Of a DNA stretch of 32,821 nucleotides, positions 1 through 9,920 are shown piece after piece (position 1 is the stretch's first letter; each line of letters opens with the position of its first letter). The notes under the pieces were generated by a model. It saw nothing but the letters and a program-made list of their open reading frames with translations. It made no database searches and was not told the DNA's origin. Location of the stretch: the NCBI RefSeq assembly GCF_000485595.1, contig NW_014577080.1:900200-933020 (forward strand), given 5' to 3'. This stretch comes from Priapulus caudatus (lineage: Eukaryota > Priapulida > Priapulimorpha > Priapulimorphida > Priapulidae). The translations under genes were made by a program, and so were the position numbers.

Positions 1-127
1 GTATGTATGTATGTATGTATGTATGTATGTATGTATGTATGTATGTATGTATGTATGTATGTATGTATGTATTGTCATTAAGTATATTTCGGATCATAGA
101 TACGGTCATAGCGGAAGCACCGTACCG

Positions 128-158
<31 letters not shown>

Positions 159-250
159 ATGCATGTATGTATGTATGTATGTATGTATGTATGTATTGTC
201 ATTAAGTATATTTCGGATCATAGATACGGTCATAGCGGAAGCACCGTACC
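1..250. repeat. GTAT/GTGC microsatellite with a duplicated 56-base insert
   Basis: Tetranucleotide GTAT repeats fill 1-71 and about 162-196, and GTGC repeats fill about 126-160. A 56-base non-repetitive segment starting ATTGTCATTAAG and ending GCACCGTACC occurs at 71-126 and again, identical by eye, at 195-250. Each copy follows a GTAT run, so insert and microsatellite were duplicated together. Open frames here (MYVC, VRAC repeats) are repeat translations and not genes. Confidence 0.95.
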
Positions 251-1520
251 ATTGCTAAGTGCCGAGTGTTGTGCACAATGATACACCCGAGTAAATGTAC
301 TGCCACTACTCATTCCTGATCAGTATCGCGGTATTGTAAACCGTCCTGTTTAGTGCGCCATAATTCTACCTTATAAAGAAAACAATAATTAAATTTCTCA
401 TCCCAATAATCCTAATATTGCAACCATGTGCTAAATGCAGACAAATCCACCTAATACCTAAATATGGCCAGGTGCTAAACCTTAATTATATTACGATGTT
501 TGACTCGTTAATCGGATGTTGGCTAACACGTCAAGGCATCAGGTTCCATTGCCACTTCTTTCCATCACCCTCAAGCCTTCGTTGTCACGAGTTGTTTTCG
601 GGAATAATAGTACGGGCTGCGAGTAACCGATCCTCCAAGTATTAGATCCGTTTAGGGATAGCCTGAATAATATTGACCCAACCACTATATGTTTGAGCTG
701 TCAGGCGCTTATATTCGCAGTAACGAGCGAATATAACAGGTAATGTGATCGTCAACAATCCAAACACAAGGTCGGCCTTACCTTATAAACAGGATCTTAC
801 AACAGCCACGAAAAACACACATTGGCCGCTACGACAAACATACCGAACACTATAAAAGCCAAAAACTGGGTTATAGGAATCAATACCTAGTTCCTAGGGA
901 AAGTTTGCTGTTCTAAGAGTGATCACAACATAGCCTAGACGACCACTATATTACACGGTCACAAGTGAAGCACCTCTGTGGAGTTTTCTATAAATAAGGT
1001 ATCACTGACGTAATAAATATATTGTAAACAGGTAGTTTACATAAGTTTTAAGAATGCAAACTCCTATTTAAAATTACATTGCCAGCAGATTATTCTTATA
1101 ATAACTATAGCTTGGGCAGCAAAAGCAGGCTTAATGGAGCTGTGTGAAACACGAGTCTTCCACGTCCAGGGTCTTTGCGCATGAAACACAACAGCTAATG
1201 TTGTTATTGTTTATGCATGTGGTAGCAAGACTAGAGCGTACACGATTTCTTCACACGATTCGTGCAGCTGAGCTCGAGGTCGCTCTGTCTGCCTTAGAGA
1301 TGGGTTCAGGTGCTACCATTCCCTTGCTAAAATTGGACACGCCGATCGAGATGTGTGAAACACCGTGCGGCCTGCAGCGGATTCACACTATCTGCGCTAC
1401 TGCGTAGACATATTAATTACCGACATCGTCAGGCTGTTTATTTAGAGTTCTGTTCTATAAACGGGTAGGATCTGCTAGGTTCTCTCTCGGCCAGCCGATT
1501 CGAATAGGTAAATTAAGCGC
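251..1520. other. AT-rich upstream region, no recognised gene
   Basis: No recognised coding, RNA or mobile-element sequence. A 12-base word TGTGTGAAACAC occurs at 1141 and 1352. An 87-codon open frame at 1144-1407 (+) resembles no family I know and has no supporting features. The right part may belong to the promoter of the downstream gene or to an old LTR. Confidence 0.5.
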
Positions 1521-1521
1521 T

Positions 1522-1553
1522 TATATAAAGGAACGCGAAACGTCTAGAGTTTA
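1522..1553 (+). promoter_or_regulatory. TATA-box core promoter of the GH8 gene
   Basis: TATATAAA lies at 1522-1529. The initiator-like TTTAGTCC places a candidate start at about A1553, 31 bases from the TATA start, which is the usual metazoan spacing. Transcription from here would give a 48-base untranslated exon ending at 1600, directly before a consensus splice donor. The start site itself is inferred. Confidence 0.55.
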
Positions 1554-1600
1554 GTCCTGTGCCTGCGTGTTCGTGCATCGTTCGTTGAAGTCTTCTGTAC

Positions 1601-2018
1601 GTAAGTTCTTCTTAAGCTGTTGGCTTAGGGTTTTGCTACTCTGTCTTGATTTACTTTGCTACTTTCTAATCTTGTATCTATCTCTTCTCGAAGATTAATT
1701 CTTATATTTCTTAACGTGGAATTTCTTCACATCTGTTGTAAGAGTATTCACTCGCGCTAGCTTGTCTTGGCACCTACTGTACTATCGTGTTAACCTATTG
1801 TTACAGAATTTCCTTGTAATAAATCTATCTTTCGTAGCACTGTCTTCTCTTGTGTTCTTGTAATTATTAAGTGTTAACATTTTTTACGCACTTTAGTGTA
1901 AGACGTATAAGCACGCTTACAATATATAAAAATATAATTTAAGAATTTTACCGTTTCTTCGTGCATGATCACGAATGAAAATGTACATTAATGTGTTTGC
2001 GTTTGTTCTCGGTTGTAG
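1601..2018 (+). other. Predicted 5'-UTR intron (GT-AG) of the GH8 gene
   Basis: The donor TAC|GTAAGT at 1601 fits the metazoan consensus. The acceptor is a T-rich stretch ending GGTTGTAG at 2018, followed by G and six bases later by the start codon. The intron would be 418 bases and AT-rich, like the flanks and unlike the coding exon. AATAAA lies inside it at 1818-1823, which leaves open that this region derives from a solo LTR. Confidence 0.55.
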
Positions 2019-2024
2019 GTAATA

Positions 2025-3968
2025 ATGGCAAGATCGGTTCTTTGCTTTCTAATGCTGGCTGGCTCGTTGCTGACAGCAGTCAACGCCGGCTGCTCGGTTC
2101 AGAGTAACTGCTGGAGTACAGGCTGTACGGTCCAGGTTAACACGGACCCCTGGACTCCCAACGCCGTCGAGAGCTTCACGTTCACGAGCGACTACGCCAC
2201 CGTTTCGGACGAGATATGGAACGCGATATTGATCGATCAGAATGGCAAGACGTACACCGTAAAGCTGGCATCGTACTCGACGAATCTCTGGGGCTTCAAC
2301 GTCAGGGGTGTGAGCGAGATCCCACAGGTAAGCTGCGAGGGGAGCGCACCAAGCACACCGTCGCCAACGACTTCGCAAACCACACCGCAAACCACACCGC
2401 AAACGACGCCGAAAACGACGCCGCAAACGACGCCGCAAACCACACCGCAAACGACGCCGCAAACGACGCCGCAAACGACGCCGCAAACCACACCGCAAAC
2501 GACGCCGCAAACGACGCCGCAAACCACACCGCAAACGACGCCGCAAACGACGCCGCAAACGACGCCGCAAACGACGCTGCAAACCACACCGCAAACGACG
2601 CCGCAAACCACACCACAAACGACATCGCAAACAACACCGGAAACGACACCGCAGGCGTCGAGTACAACGTCGCCCGGCAGCGGTATCCTGCTTCCGACCG
2701 TAAGCCTCCAGTCGAGCTTCAGTCGCATGATCGAATTCAGTAACACCCTCACTACGATCGTCGACAGCGCCTCTAGCGCCCGAGCCGTCCACAGTAGCGG
2801 TGGCGCTGCCGGCGGGGTCGTCTCCGAGGGTCAAGGGTACGGACTTTTCATCGCCGCCTCCGTCGCTGCCACGACGTCGGCTGGCGAACGCGATACGGCG
2901 CTCAGTTACGCCTTCGAGATATTCCGCGGCTGGAAGAGAATGTGCGAGCTGACGGACCAGAGTAGTTGCCAGGGTGGTGGCTACATCTGCGAGGGTAACC
3001 CCTGCCTGCCCAACTGGAAGTTCGACGACAATATCGCGGGAGCGCTTGGCACCGGTGCGGCGGCGGACGGGGACGCGGACGCTATATTGGGAATGATCAT
3101 CATGGTGGAGACATCTGCCGGTGAGGTACGTTCGTGGTGGAACGAGATCGCAAGCTGGGCTTACCAGAGCTGCAAGGCTTTCATGGATTTCAACACGATA
3201 CTAGATTTGTCCGGAACGAAGAGGATTATGCGACTTGGTAGCTGCTGGGGAGGTTGGGACTGCGCGAATCCGTCCTACTACGCACCGGCGCACTACCGCG
3301 TGTTCAGAGATTACATGTTGAAGTACGCCAGCACATACGCCACGACAAGCGAAGGACTCGATTACAGCACCAAGTGGAACGACCTCATCAACAACGTCTA
3401 CCTCGTCTTAGAAGCCAATCAGTGTTCTTCGACCGGACTGACGACTAACTGGTTCGTTCCGTCTCAGTCCGACCCATCTAGCGGTGGCGCCACTGCCTGC
3501 TCCGGAAGTGGAACACCGGCGGCCGAGTTCGGCTCCGAGGCTTCGCGCGGCATTTGGCGAGTCGCTCTCGATGTCTTCTGGTTCTTGGAGGAAGCTACGC
3601 AGGGCGTCGGTGCCGCCACCTACTCGGCGCGCGTCGCCAACCAGGTCATATCAAAGATGAAGACGACCAACAGCAGCTGCCTCTCCACGCACTGCGTCGG
3701 CAACCTGGACACGGGATGCTTCGTCACGTCGATCCACTCCGGCTGGCTGGACAACGCCTTCATGTTCGGGCCAATGTTTTCGTCGCTGCTGCCGCCGCTC
3801 GTCGGCGGAGAAGCGGCCGACCAGCAGCGCGTGCTCGACCTCGCAGCTACGAAGGTCGACTCGCAGAGCATCAGCGATTACTACAGCGGTAGTTGGACGG
3901 CGCTTGCCACGCTCACGCTGTCGGGCGATCTGGCTGCTCTGAATCCCCTACTTTCCGGTTTGATCTAA
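2025..3968 (+). CDS. Secreted CBM2-like / glycoside hydrolase family 8 (endoglucanase-type) protein
   Basis: The protein has 647 residues. It starts with a signal peptide (residues 1-21, cleavage after VNA). A Cys-bounded domain follows at about 22-105 with the WNA motif typical of CBM2 (W65), so cellulose binding is likely. Residues 118-209 are 23 tetrapeptides of QTTP type, a Thr/Pro linker probably O-glycosylated. The GH8 catalytic domain spans about 221-647: SEGQGYG at 267-273 carries the proton-donor Glu268; AAADGDADAILG at 345-356 matches the GH8 signature; NPSYYAP at 415-421 and HSGWLDNAFMFGP at 571-583 fit the family. At the usual general-base position the DAxR motif reads E505-A-S-R508. 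Twelve cysteines and an NSS sequon at 549 fit a secreted protein. Family members hydrolyse beta-1,4-glucan, mixed-linkage glucan, xylan or chitosan; the substrate cannot be read here. The start has a strong Kozak context (A at -3, G at +4) and an intact signal peptide. The coding sequence is one GC-rich exon without any break. Family assignment is firm and CBM2 is tentative. Confidence 0.9.
   Translation: MARSVLCFLMLAGSLLTAVNAGCSVQSNCWSTGCTVQVNTDPWTPNAVESFTFTSDYATVSDEIWNAILIDQNGKTYTVKLASYSTNLWGFNVRGVSEIPQVSCEGSAPSTPSPTTSQTTPQTTPQTTPKTTPQTTPQTTPQTTPQTTPQTTPQTTPQTTPQTTPQTTPQTTPQTTPQTTPQTTLQTTPQTTPQTTPQTTSQTTPETTPQASSTTSPGSGILLPTVSLQSSFSRMIEFSNTLTTIVDSASSARAVHSSGGAAGGVVSEGQGYGLFIAASVAATTSAGERDTALSYAFEIFRGWKRMCELTDQSSCQGGGYICEGNPCLPNWKFDDNIAGALGTGAAADGDADAILGMIIMVETSAGEVRSWWNEIASWAYQSCKAFMDFNTILDLSGTKRIMRLGSCWGGWDCANPSYYAPAHYRVFRDYMLKYASTYATTSEGLDYSTKWNDLINNVYLVLEANQCSSTGLTTNWFVPSQSDPSSGGATACSGSGTPAAEFGSEASRGIWRVALDVFWFLEEATQGVGAATYSARVANQVISKMKTTNSSCLSTHCVGNLDTGCFVTSIHSGWLDNAFMFGPMFSSLLPPLVGGEAADQQRVLDLAATKVDSQSISDYYSGSWTALATLTLSGDLAALNPLLSGLI
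2376..2651 (+). repeat. 12-base coding minisatellite (QTTP linker)
   Basis: Twenty-three in-frame 12-base units encode Q/K/E-T-T-P/S/L. Units alternate between CAAACGACGCCG and CAAACCACACCG types in a loose higher-order pattern, while K, L, S and E variants mark the ends. The period keeps frame, so copy-number change alters linker length only. The repeat is open in several frames on both strands, which produces long shadow frames. Confidence 0.95.
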
Positions 3969-4765
3969 ATTACGGAAACACCTTAGTGGCTATATCATAT
4001 ATCGTATTGCATCGGCTTTATACTATATATATATATTCCTAGCTGCGTAGTAATACTTAGATATTATGCAACAAAACAGATCAAGTAATAAGAAATCAAT
4101 ATAGAGTATAGTACCTATATTTTTGAGTAGTTTTTATGTAGTATTTTTGTGCGAGTAAGTGGAGAGAGACTCACTACATACGTAATGCATGCGGTATGTC
4201 AGCGCATAGATGTGAATAATTTCAGCGTGGGCAACCGCTCTATAGCTTACGGTATCTGTTTTTGGAGGGTAACGAGTGGTGGTTTTAGATACGTGGCACA
4301 AATTCGCTGAAATGTGAGTGTGTCAGTTGAGTTAATGGTGTACGGTGCGGAGAGATACGTGTACCAGCGCGAAGCGTGTATTCTGTTAAATGACCAGGCG
4401 GCACAGCTAGGTGTATTATTAGTGTCAGAGACATTTAGCACGTCACGTCGTTCTGAGTTAGTAAACTGGATAGTTGTCACCCGTTAGATCTGTTGTTGTG
4501 TTATTTCCTGGTTGCCACATGATATCACGGAACTGTCCACCCGTTGTCACAGTAACTAAAATGTGTAAGAATCCGATATGCTGGCTGATTTACTAATATA
4601 CCTGATATCGATACAAAGCAGTTTGTATGTAATGCATTCAATGGGTAATCAATACGCTGCGCACGTAGCATGACTTTCACTGCGAGAGAACGGTAAGATC
4701 TAGTGTGGGAAGGTCGGGGGAAAAGAGATCAAATGATGCTTTGCGACGTGCGAGAGCGTTCAATA
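3969..4765. other. 3' flank of the GH8 gene
   Basis: AT-rich sequence with a short TA run near 4025-4036. I see no AATAAA in the first 250 bases; AATATA near 4099 is a weak variant that could serve for polyadenylation. No other gene is recognised. Confidence 0.5.
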
Positions 4766-4970
4766 TCACTCACTCACTCAATCACTCACTCACTCACTTA
4801 CTCACTCACTCACTCACTCACTCACTCACTCACTCACTCACTCAATCACTCACTCACTCACTTACTCACTCACTCACTCACTCACTCACTCACTCACTCA
4901 CTCACTCACTCACTCACTCACTCACTCACTCACTCACTCACTCACTCACTCACTCACTCACTCACGCACT
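4766..4970. repeat. (TCAC)n microsatellite
   Basis: About 50 units of TCAC with a few interruptions (TCAA, TTAC). It is open in several frames (SLTH repeats), which are not proteins. Confidence 0.97.
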
Positions 4971-5192
4971 GACTCAATCAACCAATCACCAATCAATGAG
5001 TTTGTTTATGAAGCACATGTACACCTGCTCCCAATATACTTAATTATACAATCACTTATAATGTATGTTATTATAATTATTATTATGTTATAATTTTTGC
5101 TAGCAGTTCTCGTCATTGGTCAGTTGAATTAAACTTCGGTAGACATAATGACAAATAAACTAAAAATTGTCGCATGATTATCGACAATACGC

Positions 5193-5374
5193 CATCACTC
5201 ACTCACTTCACTCACTCACTCACATCACTTCACTCACGCACGTCACATCACTCACCCACTCACCACCTCACTCAACTCTACCTCACTCAACCCTCACTCA
5301 CTCTACCTCACTCAACACCAGCCACGTCACTCATCTCACTCACACACATCACTCATCACTTCACTCACTCACTC
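5193..5374. repeat. Degenerate TCAC repeat
   Basis: TCAC units mixed with TTCAC, CTACC and ACGTCAC variants. It is an older or more mutated relative of the array at 4766-4970, separated from it by about 220 AT-rich bases. Confidence 0.85.
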
Positions 5375-5960
5375 ATACAGCTCCCTGACCCTCCCACAAA
5401 GTTTCAGACATACAGATACGATGATCCCCAGTCAATCCCTCCTCGCGCAACATTGGGCAGCAAATGGACATGGACGCCACAGCCCCTCATCACACTGCCA
5501 CCCAGATCCCCAGTTCATTAACCTCGCCGATCACCCCCTCGACGACTCATCCACCTCCTCTCACGACCACTTGCACTCCAGCCTCCAGACACCGCCGCAT
5601 CTCAATTCACTCACCCTCAACAGCCCTCCCATCAGCGCCCGCCCGCACCATGCATACGTCTATCATCGTCATCTCCCAGCCCGCTCAGCCCTAGTGGGGA
5701 CAACTCCCGGTGTTTTCTCACCCCCAACTAACTTCCTCACACCACCCATGTAATCAACCACACCGCACAGTCGCCAGGCCCACTCCCGCACCTACCGCTA
5801 CCGACTCCCAGAATCAAACTCAACCTCCCACCACCATCGCCATCCGCATGTTCACTTCTCGTAGCATCCATCACCACTCACTTCTATCCTAGCCCACACA
5901 CAAGCATCACATCTCCCTCGCCGCCAATCAGACGCGCCACACCACACTCACTCACTCACC
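5375..5960. other. C-rich low-complexity region
   Basis: The plus strand is strongly enriched in C and poor in G, with CCACC, CTCAC and CATC words, and it ends in another short TCAC run near 5945. It may be a heavily decayed extension of the TCAC array. Open frames here are Pro/Ser/His-rich and resemble no family. Confidence 0.6.
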
Positions 5961-6177
5961 ACTCACGTCAGAATGCATTACCCTGATAATTGCTCATCCA
6001 AATATGCACGAGAAGTAGGAAAATAAATTTCATGGGTAAATTTTCGGTTAATTACATAAGCAAAACCTGTGATTAGTTAATACAGCATTGAAAAGTAACG
6101 TATTTATTCAAGAAAATTTCGTGTGCCATTCTCCGGACATAATAATTAACCTTAACGGTTAACTTAAAAAAGCACAT

Positions 6178-6350
6178 TTGGTTGTGTTGCGCGTGCTGCG
6201 CGCACATGTGTGTGAACGTATGCCGTATCACGTCTTCGCGCTTGATCGCGCCTGGATGTTGAGGCTTTGCGTGCGAAAAGCAATTGGTAATGCGCGCGCG
6301 GCGCGCGTGTGTGTGGTCGCCGTGCGTATGCGGCTCGTGCGATCGCGATT
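6178..6350. other. CpG-rich patch in AT-rich DNA
   Basis: About 170 bases dense in CG and GCGC words (for example GCGCGCGCGGCGCGCG near 6291) with abrupt AT-rich borders. It could be a small unmethylated island, a decayed repeat related to the CACGCA arrays, or a foreign insert. No promoter motif is evident. Confidence 0.5.
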
Positions 6351-6475
6351 TAGAGAAAATAAGCACGTATAATATATATTAGCCAGCAGCGTATTTAGAT
6401 TTTAATTAGATAACTTAAATTTATAATTATTAGTATTAATTAGATTAAGTAACATACAGTCTTCAAGTCTTTGCT

Positions 6476-6566
6476 AATATATATATTATATTATATAATA
6501 GCTGAATCAGAATATAAATATAATAAATAATAATAATAATAATATTATATATATATATATATATTC
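6476..6566. repeat. TA and AAT microsatellites
   Basis: TATATATTATATTATATAA-type sequence, then an AAT run, then a TA run, on both sides of a short unique stretch. Confidence 0.9.
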
Positions 6567-7087
6567 CAAATCCAGCCATAAAGTGCAGGTATAATTCATC
6601 AGAACCTGTCATCAGGTAGGGTACTAGTACAGAATTGCTGTAATCACAGGTAACTGAAACGTCTCAAAAAAAAAACAAGGTAAATAAACACGAAATATTT
6701 CTAACCCAAAGTCTAATTTCTACTACTCTATTTTCGCTATTATTAGCCGATAAGCACCTTAAAGCCGTCAAATCTCACTACAAACACACAAGTACCACCG
6801 CACACACCTGGCACAACAACATGAATCTTATTATTGTCTTATTCTTATGCTGTTGTACCCAAAACTTGGAATCTTGTCACAAACTAGAATCAGCGCATTC
6901 GTCCAGTTTTGGGCAACCAATCTGCAAATTGCGCAAAAAACCTGTCGGCTCTTACATATTTTATACCTCTCCCAAAGTGGTTGGCAGGAGTTAATATTCA
7001 CCGGCGTTTTTGTTGTTTGTGGTTTGTGCGTTTGGTTTGTTGTGACACCTAACTGAAAATGTATGACGGAATGTCATATCCAATTTC

Positions 7088-7375
7088 CAGGATAGGTCAG
7101 AAATGGCTAACTCGAAAACTGATTTTGTTTGGTGGTGAACCGTCCAATTAATTAATTAATTAATAAATTAATGAAAATTTTAGCTTAGTCAGAAAAATGG
7201 ACAAACTTAGAATTGATACATTTGTGTATCCGGATCCAAAATAATTAATAATAATTAATTAATAAAATTTTCAGGATAGGTCAGAAATGGGTAACTTAGA
7301 AATCGATACAATTTGGTGATCCGGAATACCAATTAAAATTAAATTAATTAATCTAATTAAATAATTTTTAAGCAG
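7088..7375. repeat. Degenerate ~92-base direct repeat, three units
   Basis: Units start near 7088, 7180 and 7272. Each has the order (G)GTCAGAAA, ATGG, AACT(T/C), ATCGATACA-like, TTTGGTG or TGTATCCGG, then an AATTAATTAATT tail. Two units share CAGGATAGGTCAGAAATGG. The array abuts the left edge of the composite repeat. Confidence 0.7.
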
Positions 7376-7388
7376 TCAACATCAAATG

Positions 7389-8499
7389 AGCTGCCTGGCG
7401 GAGGTCTGCTCTCACCGATGCCCGTCTGCACACACATAACTAAATCCAAGTCCTGATCCTAGACCCTAGTCACTATCTGGACGTGAAGGTGTGCCAGTCG
7501 ACAGACAAAATACTGATACATATGGACTGTGAATCATGATTTACATGACAGTCATTCTGCCTTCGGCTCAGAAAGTCCAACGGACCACCTGACTAATTAA
7601 TTCCAGCACAAATTACGATATTTACCAGATACCAGCAATTGATGTGCAACTGTATTTCACTCTATATATTCGTTCCGCCAACAATGCCCAATAGGTATAC
7701 TGTTAATTGTATGTCTTGACCAACCTGACCATTATTGAAATACTGCGTTGGAGATTAAAGACTGAAGACATAATTGCAGTCTTGAACAGCAATTCGTTTC
7801 CTAACAATCAAACAAAATCATTTATGCATGTCTACAGTACCCACAAACGTTCACGAGAACGCATGTGTGGAACATCTTTAGATGCGATGCCGCATCTTAC
7901 AAGCTACAATACCAACAAAAGGAACGAAGGCTCAACAACTTCCATTGAAGAAAAGTTTCAGACTAAATCTAAATATGGTACTTTCAACTTTCAATAACGT
8001 AACCCCACACCACAAGTATACAATTTCACCAAGAGTACCCAATGATCAGAAACGCCCAAACATTCGCTTACAAATCGCTGAAAACCTCCTGCACAATCTA
8101 TCAGACTCTAACACCCCACCCCACGCCCGATAAACCAGCCCAGCAAACCCTGAAAACGGCACCGATCGCTAGAAACCCCTCTCGGCACCTGCACGAGTGT
8201 AAAACTCGACAAACATTTTTTATAATCTTATATTACGACTATTTTATTAGACAATTTAGTAACTATTCAGAAACTCAGATTAACCCGTTACAGTAACCGA
8301 CATAATATAAATAGACCTTAGTCATTGTTAACTAAAAGATTTCCAACAAATGTATTGTTGTTATTAACAATACAATTTACATATATTATATAGTTTAAGA
8401 AAATGCAGAGTAAATTATGAATAATCTGCTTGATCAAGATTATAATATCCATAAAAAATTACAAGAAAAGAATACAAAGTACTCGACCACAGTGGTTGA
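7389..8499. repeat. Module A (copy 1)
   Basis: Matches 13051-14195 over its whole length, from the shared GGCGGAGGTCTGCTCTC to GAATTACTCATCG-like sequence. It is AT-rich with no coherent open frame. The partner differs by frequent one-base gains and losses. Confidence 0.8.
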
Positions 8500-8716
8500 A
8501 AATAATTACTCATCGATTTTGTGTGTGTGGACAGCACTGAAAGTGAGCTGAACACTGTTCACGGATGCAATGAGTTCAACGAATCACGGAAATTCACGAT
8601 ATTCGTTGAGTCTTCACGTTTGGGTCGTCTAGAACACTCCCCGGTAAAATGAGGAAATATCGCCCTCCCTGAAAAAGCATCCAGATCGCTTGTGCGGTTT
8701 GCCGGCCATAGGGTAC
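8500..8716. repeat. Module B (copy 1)
   Basis: About 217 bases, present also at 14196-14414 and 16583-16818. Landmarks are CTCATCGATTTT, TTTGGGTCGTCTAG, ACACTCCCCGG and the ending GCCGGCCATAGGGTAC. What follows GGGTAC differs: ACATACATA repeats in two copies, the CCAAT array in the other. Confidence 0.85.
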
Positions 8717-9310
8717 AGATAACATACATACATAACATACATACAACTTCAATATAGATAAGATATGACCTATAATTTAATAATATATATATTTTATATA
8801 TCATTATAATCTCTCCCTTTATAATCATATTAAACTTACAATTACCAACTACCTAACCTAACACATACCTTACCTACCATTACTTCTCACCACAATACCT
8901 AACGTTTTCCTACTTTATAACCGACGTAGGGCGCACGAAAAACTAAATAAAACTGAAATAACCCTAAATACCCAAAGACAACCCCACCTACAGTCACTCA
9001 ACGATTACTCGGTACGATGCCCTCGAAATCCCATGGCTGATAACCAAATCTACGTGCCTCAAACTCCTCCAAGACGCCCCAGTTACAAGCACATCCATAA
9101 CACAAAAACCCCAATGCCGTCGATAACTGAAACGCATAGACAGAGACGACACTGCTGAAAGCGTTGGATCGGGAATCCCGTCTGTTTTTTAATAATTCTT
9201 GTTCTGTATATTCTGTTTATCCATATTACGGTGAGCAAGCAGATGCGTGAAGTCATACACAGCGAACTCGCACAGGGTACTTTGTACGTAACCCACGTTG
9301 GGTGCTGATC
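8717..9310. repeat. Module C (copy 1)
   Basis: Begins with an ACATACATA microsatellite and includes the CCTAACGTTTT, GGGC-CACGAAAAACTA and CAGAGACGAC landmarks. Related copies lie at 16819-17420 and 21464-22020. No gene is recognised. Confidence 0.8.
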
Positions 9311-9920
9311 CACGCACCAACGCACGTTACGTGCACAAACAGCTCCATCCATGCACGCACCGCATGCACGCACGGACTGCGCATAGCACGCAACGTGACG
9401 TTTCGGCACGCCACAGCACGGCACCGCACCACTCACCACAGCACGTCTACTCACATGCATGCACCACAGCACTCTTCAACGTTACCACACACACACGAAA
9501 CGACGCACGCATACATGCACACACTGTACCTGCACACGCACGCACGCACGCAACGCACAAACGTGAACCTCACACGCGCGCACGCACAGCACGTGTACGT
9601 GCCAACACACAACGAGACGCAAGCACTCACACGCCATCGTGTAAGCACACGCACGCACGAAACGCACATGTAAACACGCAACGCTCGCACGCACGTGTAA
9701 CGTGTACACGCACCACAACACTCATGCACGCAACTGTACTGCCACGCGCCGTATACATGCACATGCACACAGCGCACGACGCACAGCACGCACCACGTTA
9801 CGGCACACACACGGACGCACGCACGCACGTGTACTGCACGCACAAGCTCGGACGCCGCACGCACGCACGTGATACATGCACCACCAACATGCACACACCA
9901 TGCTCCGCACGACCCATGGA
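9311..9920. repeat. Array D (copy 1), degenerate CACGCA/GTGTACGTG repeat
   Basis: About 600 bases built of CACGCACG, GTGTACGTG and CATGCACA words with little regularity. Counterparts are at 17421-18045 and 22021-22605. It lacks stops in several frames, giving His/Thr/Arg and Cys/Val/Arg shadow frames. E-box (CACGTG) words are frequent. Confidence 0.85.

Larger units (their letters stand above)
5961..7080. other. AT-rich intergenic DNA, no recognised gene
   Basis: Apart from the CpG-rich patch and AT microsatellites listed separately, I see nothing recognisable. An open frame at 6847-7056 has no family features. Confidence 0.5.

Noticed and set aside
1144-1407. 87-codon frame upstream of the GH8 gene
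   Set aside because: No family resemblance, no signal peptide, and it lies upstream of the predicted promoter; it could be chance.
2049-2834. 261-codon minus-strand frame and other frames over the GH8 linker
   Set aside because: Shadow of the 12-base coding repeat; low-complexity Arg/Leu/Cys translation with no homology.
5421-5753. 110-codon Pro/Ser/His-rich frame
   Set aside because: Composition follows the C-rich low-complexity DNA; several overlapping frames are equally open and none shows a domain.
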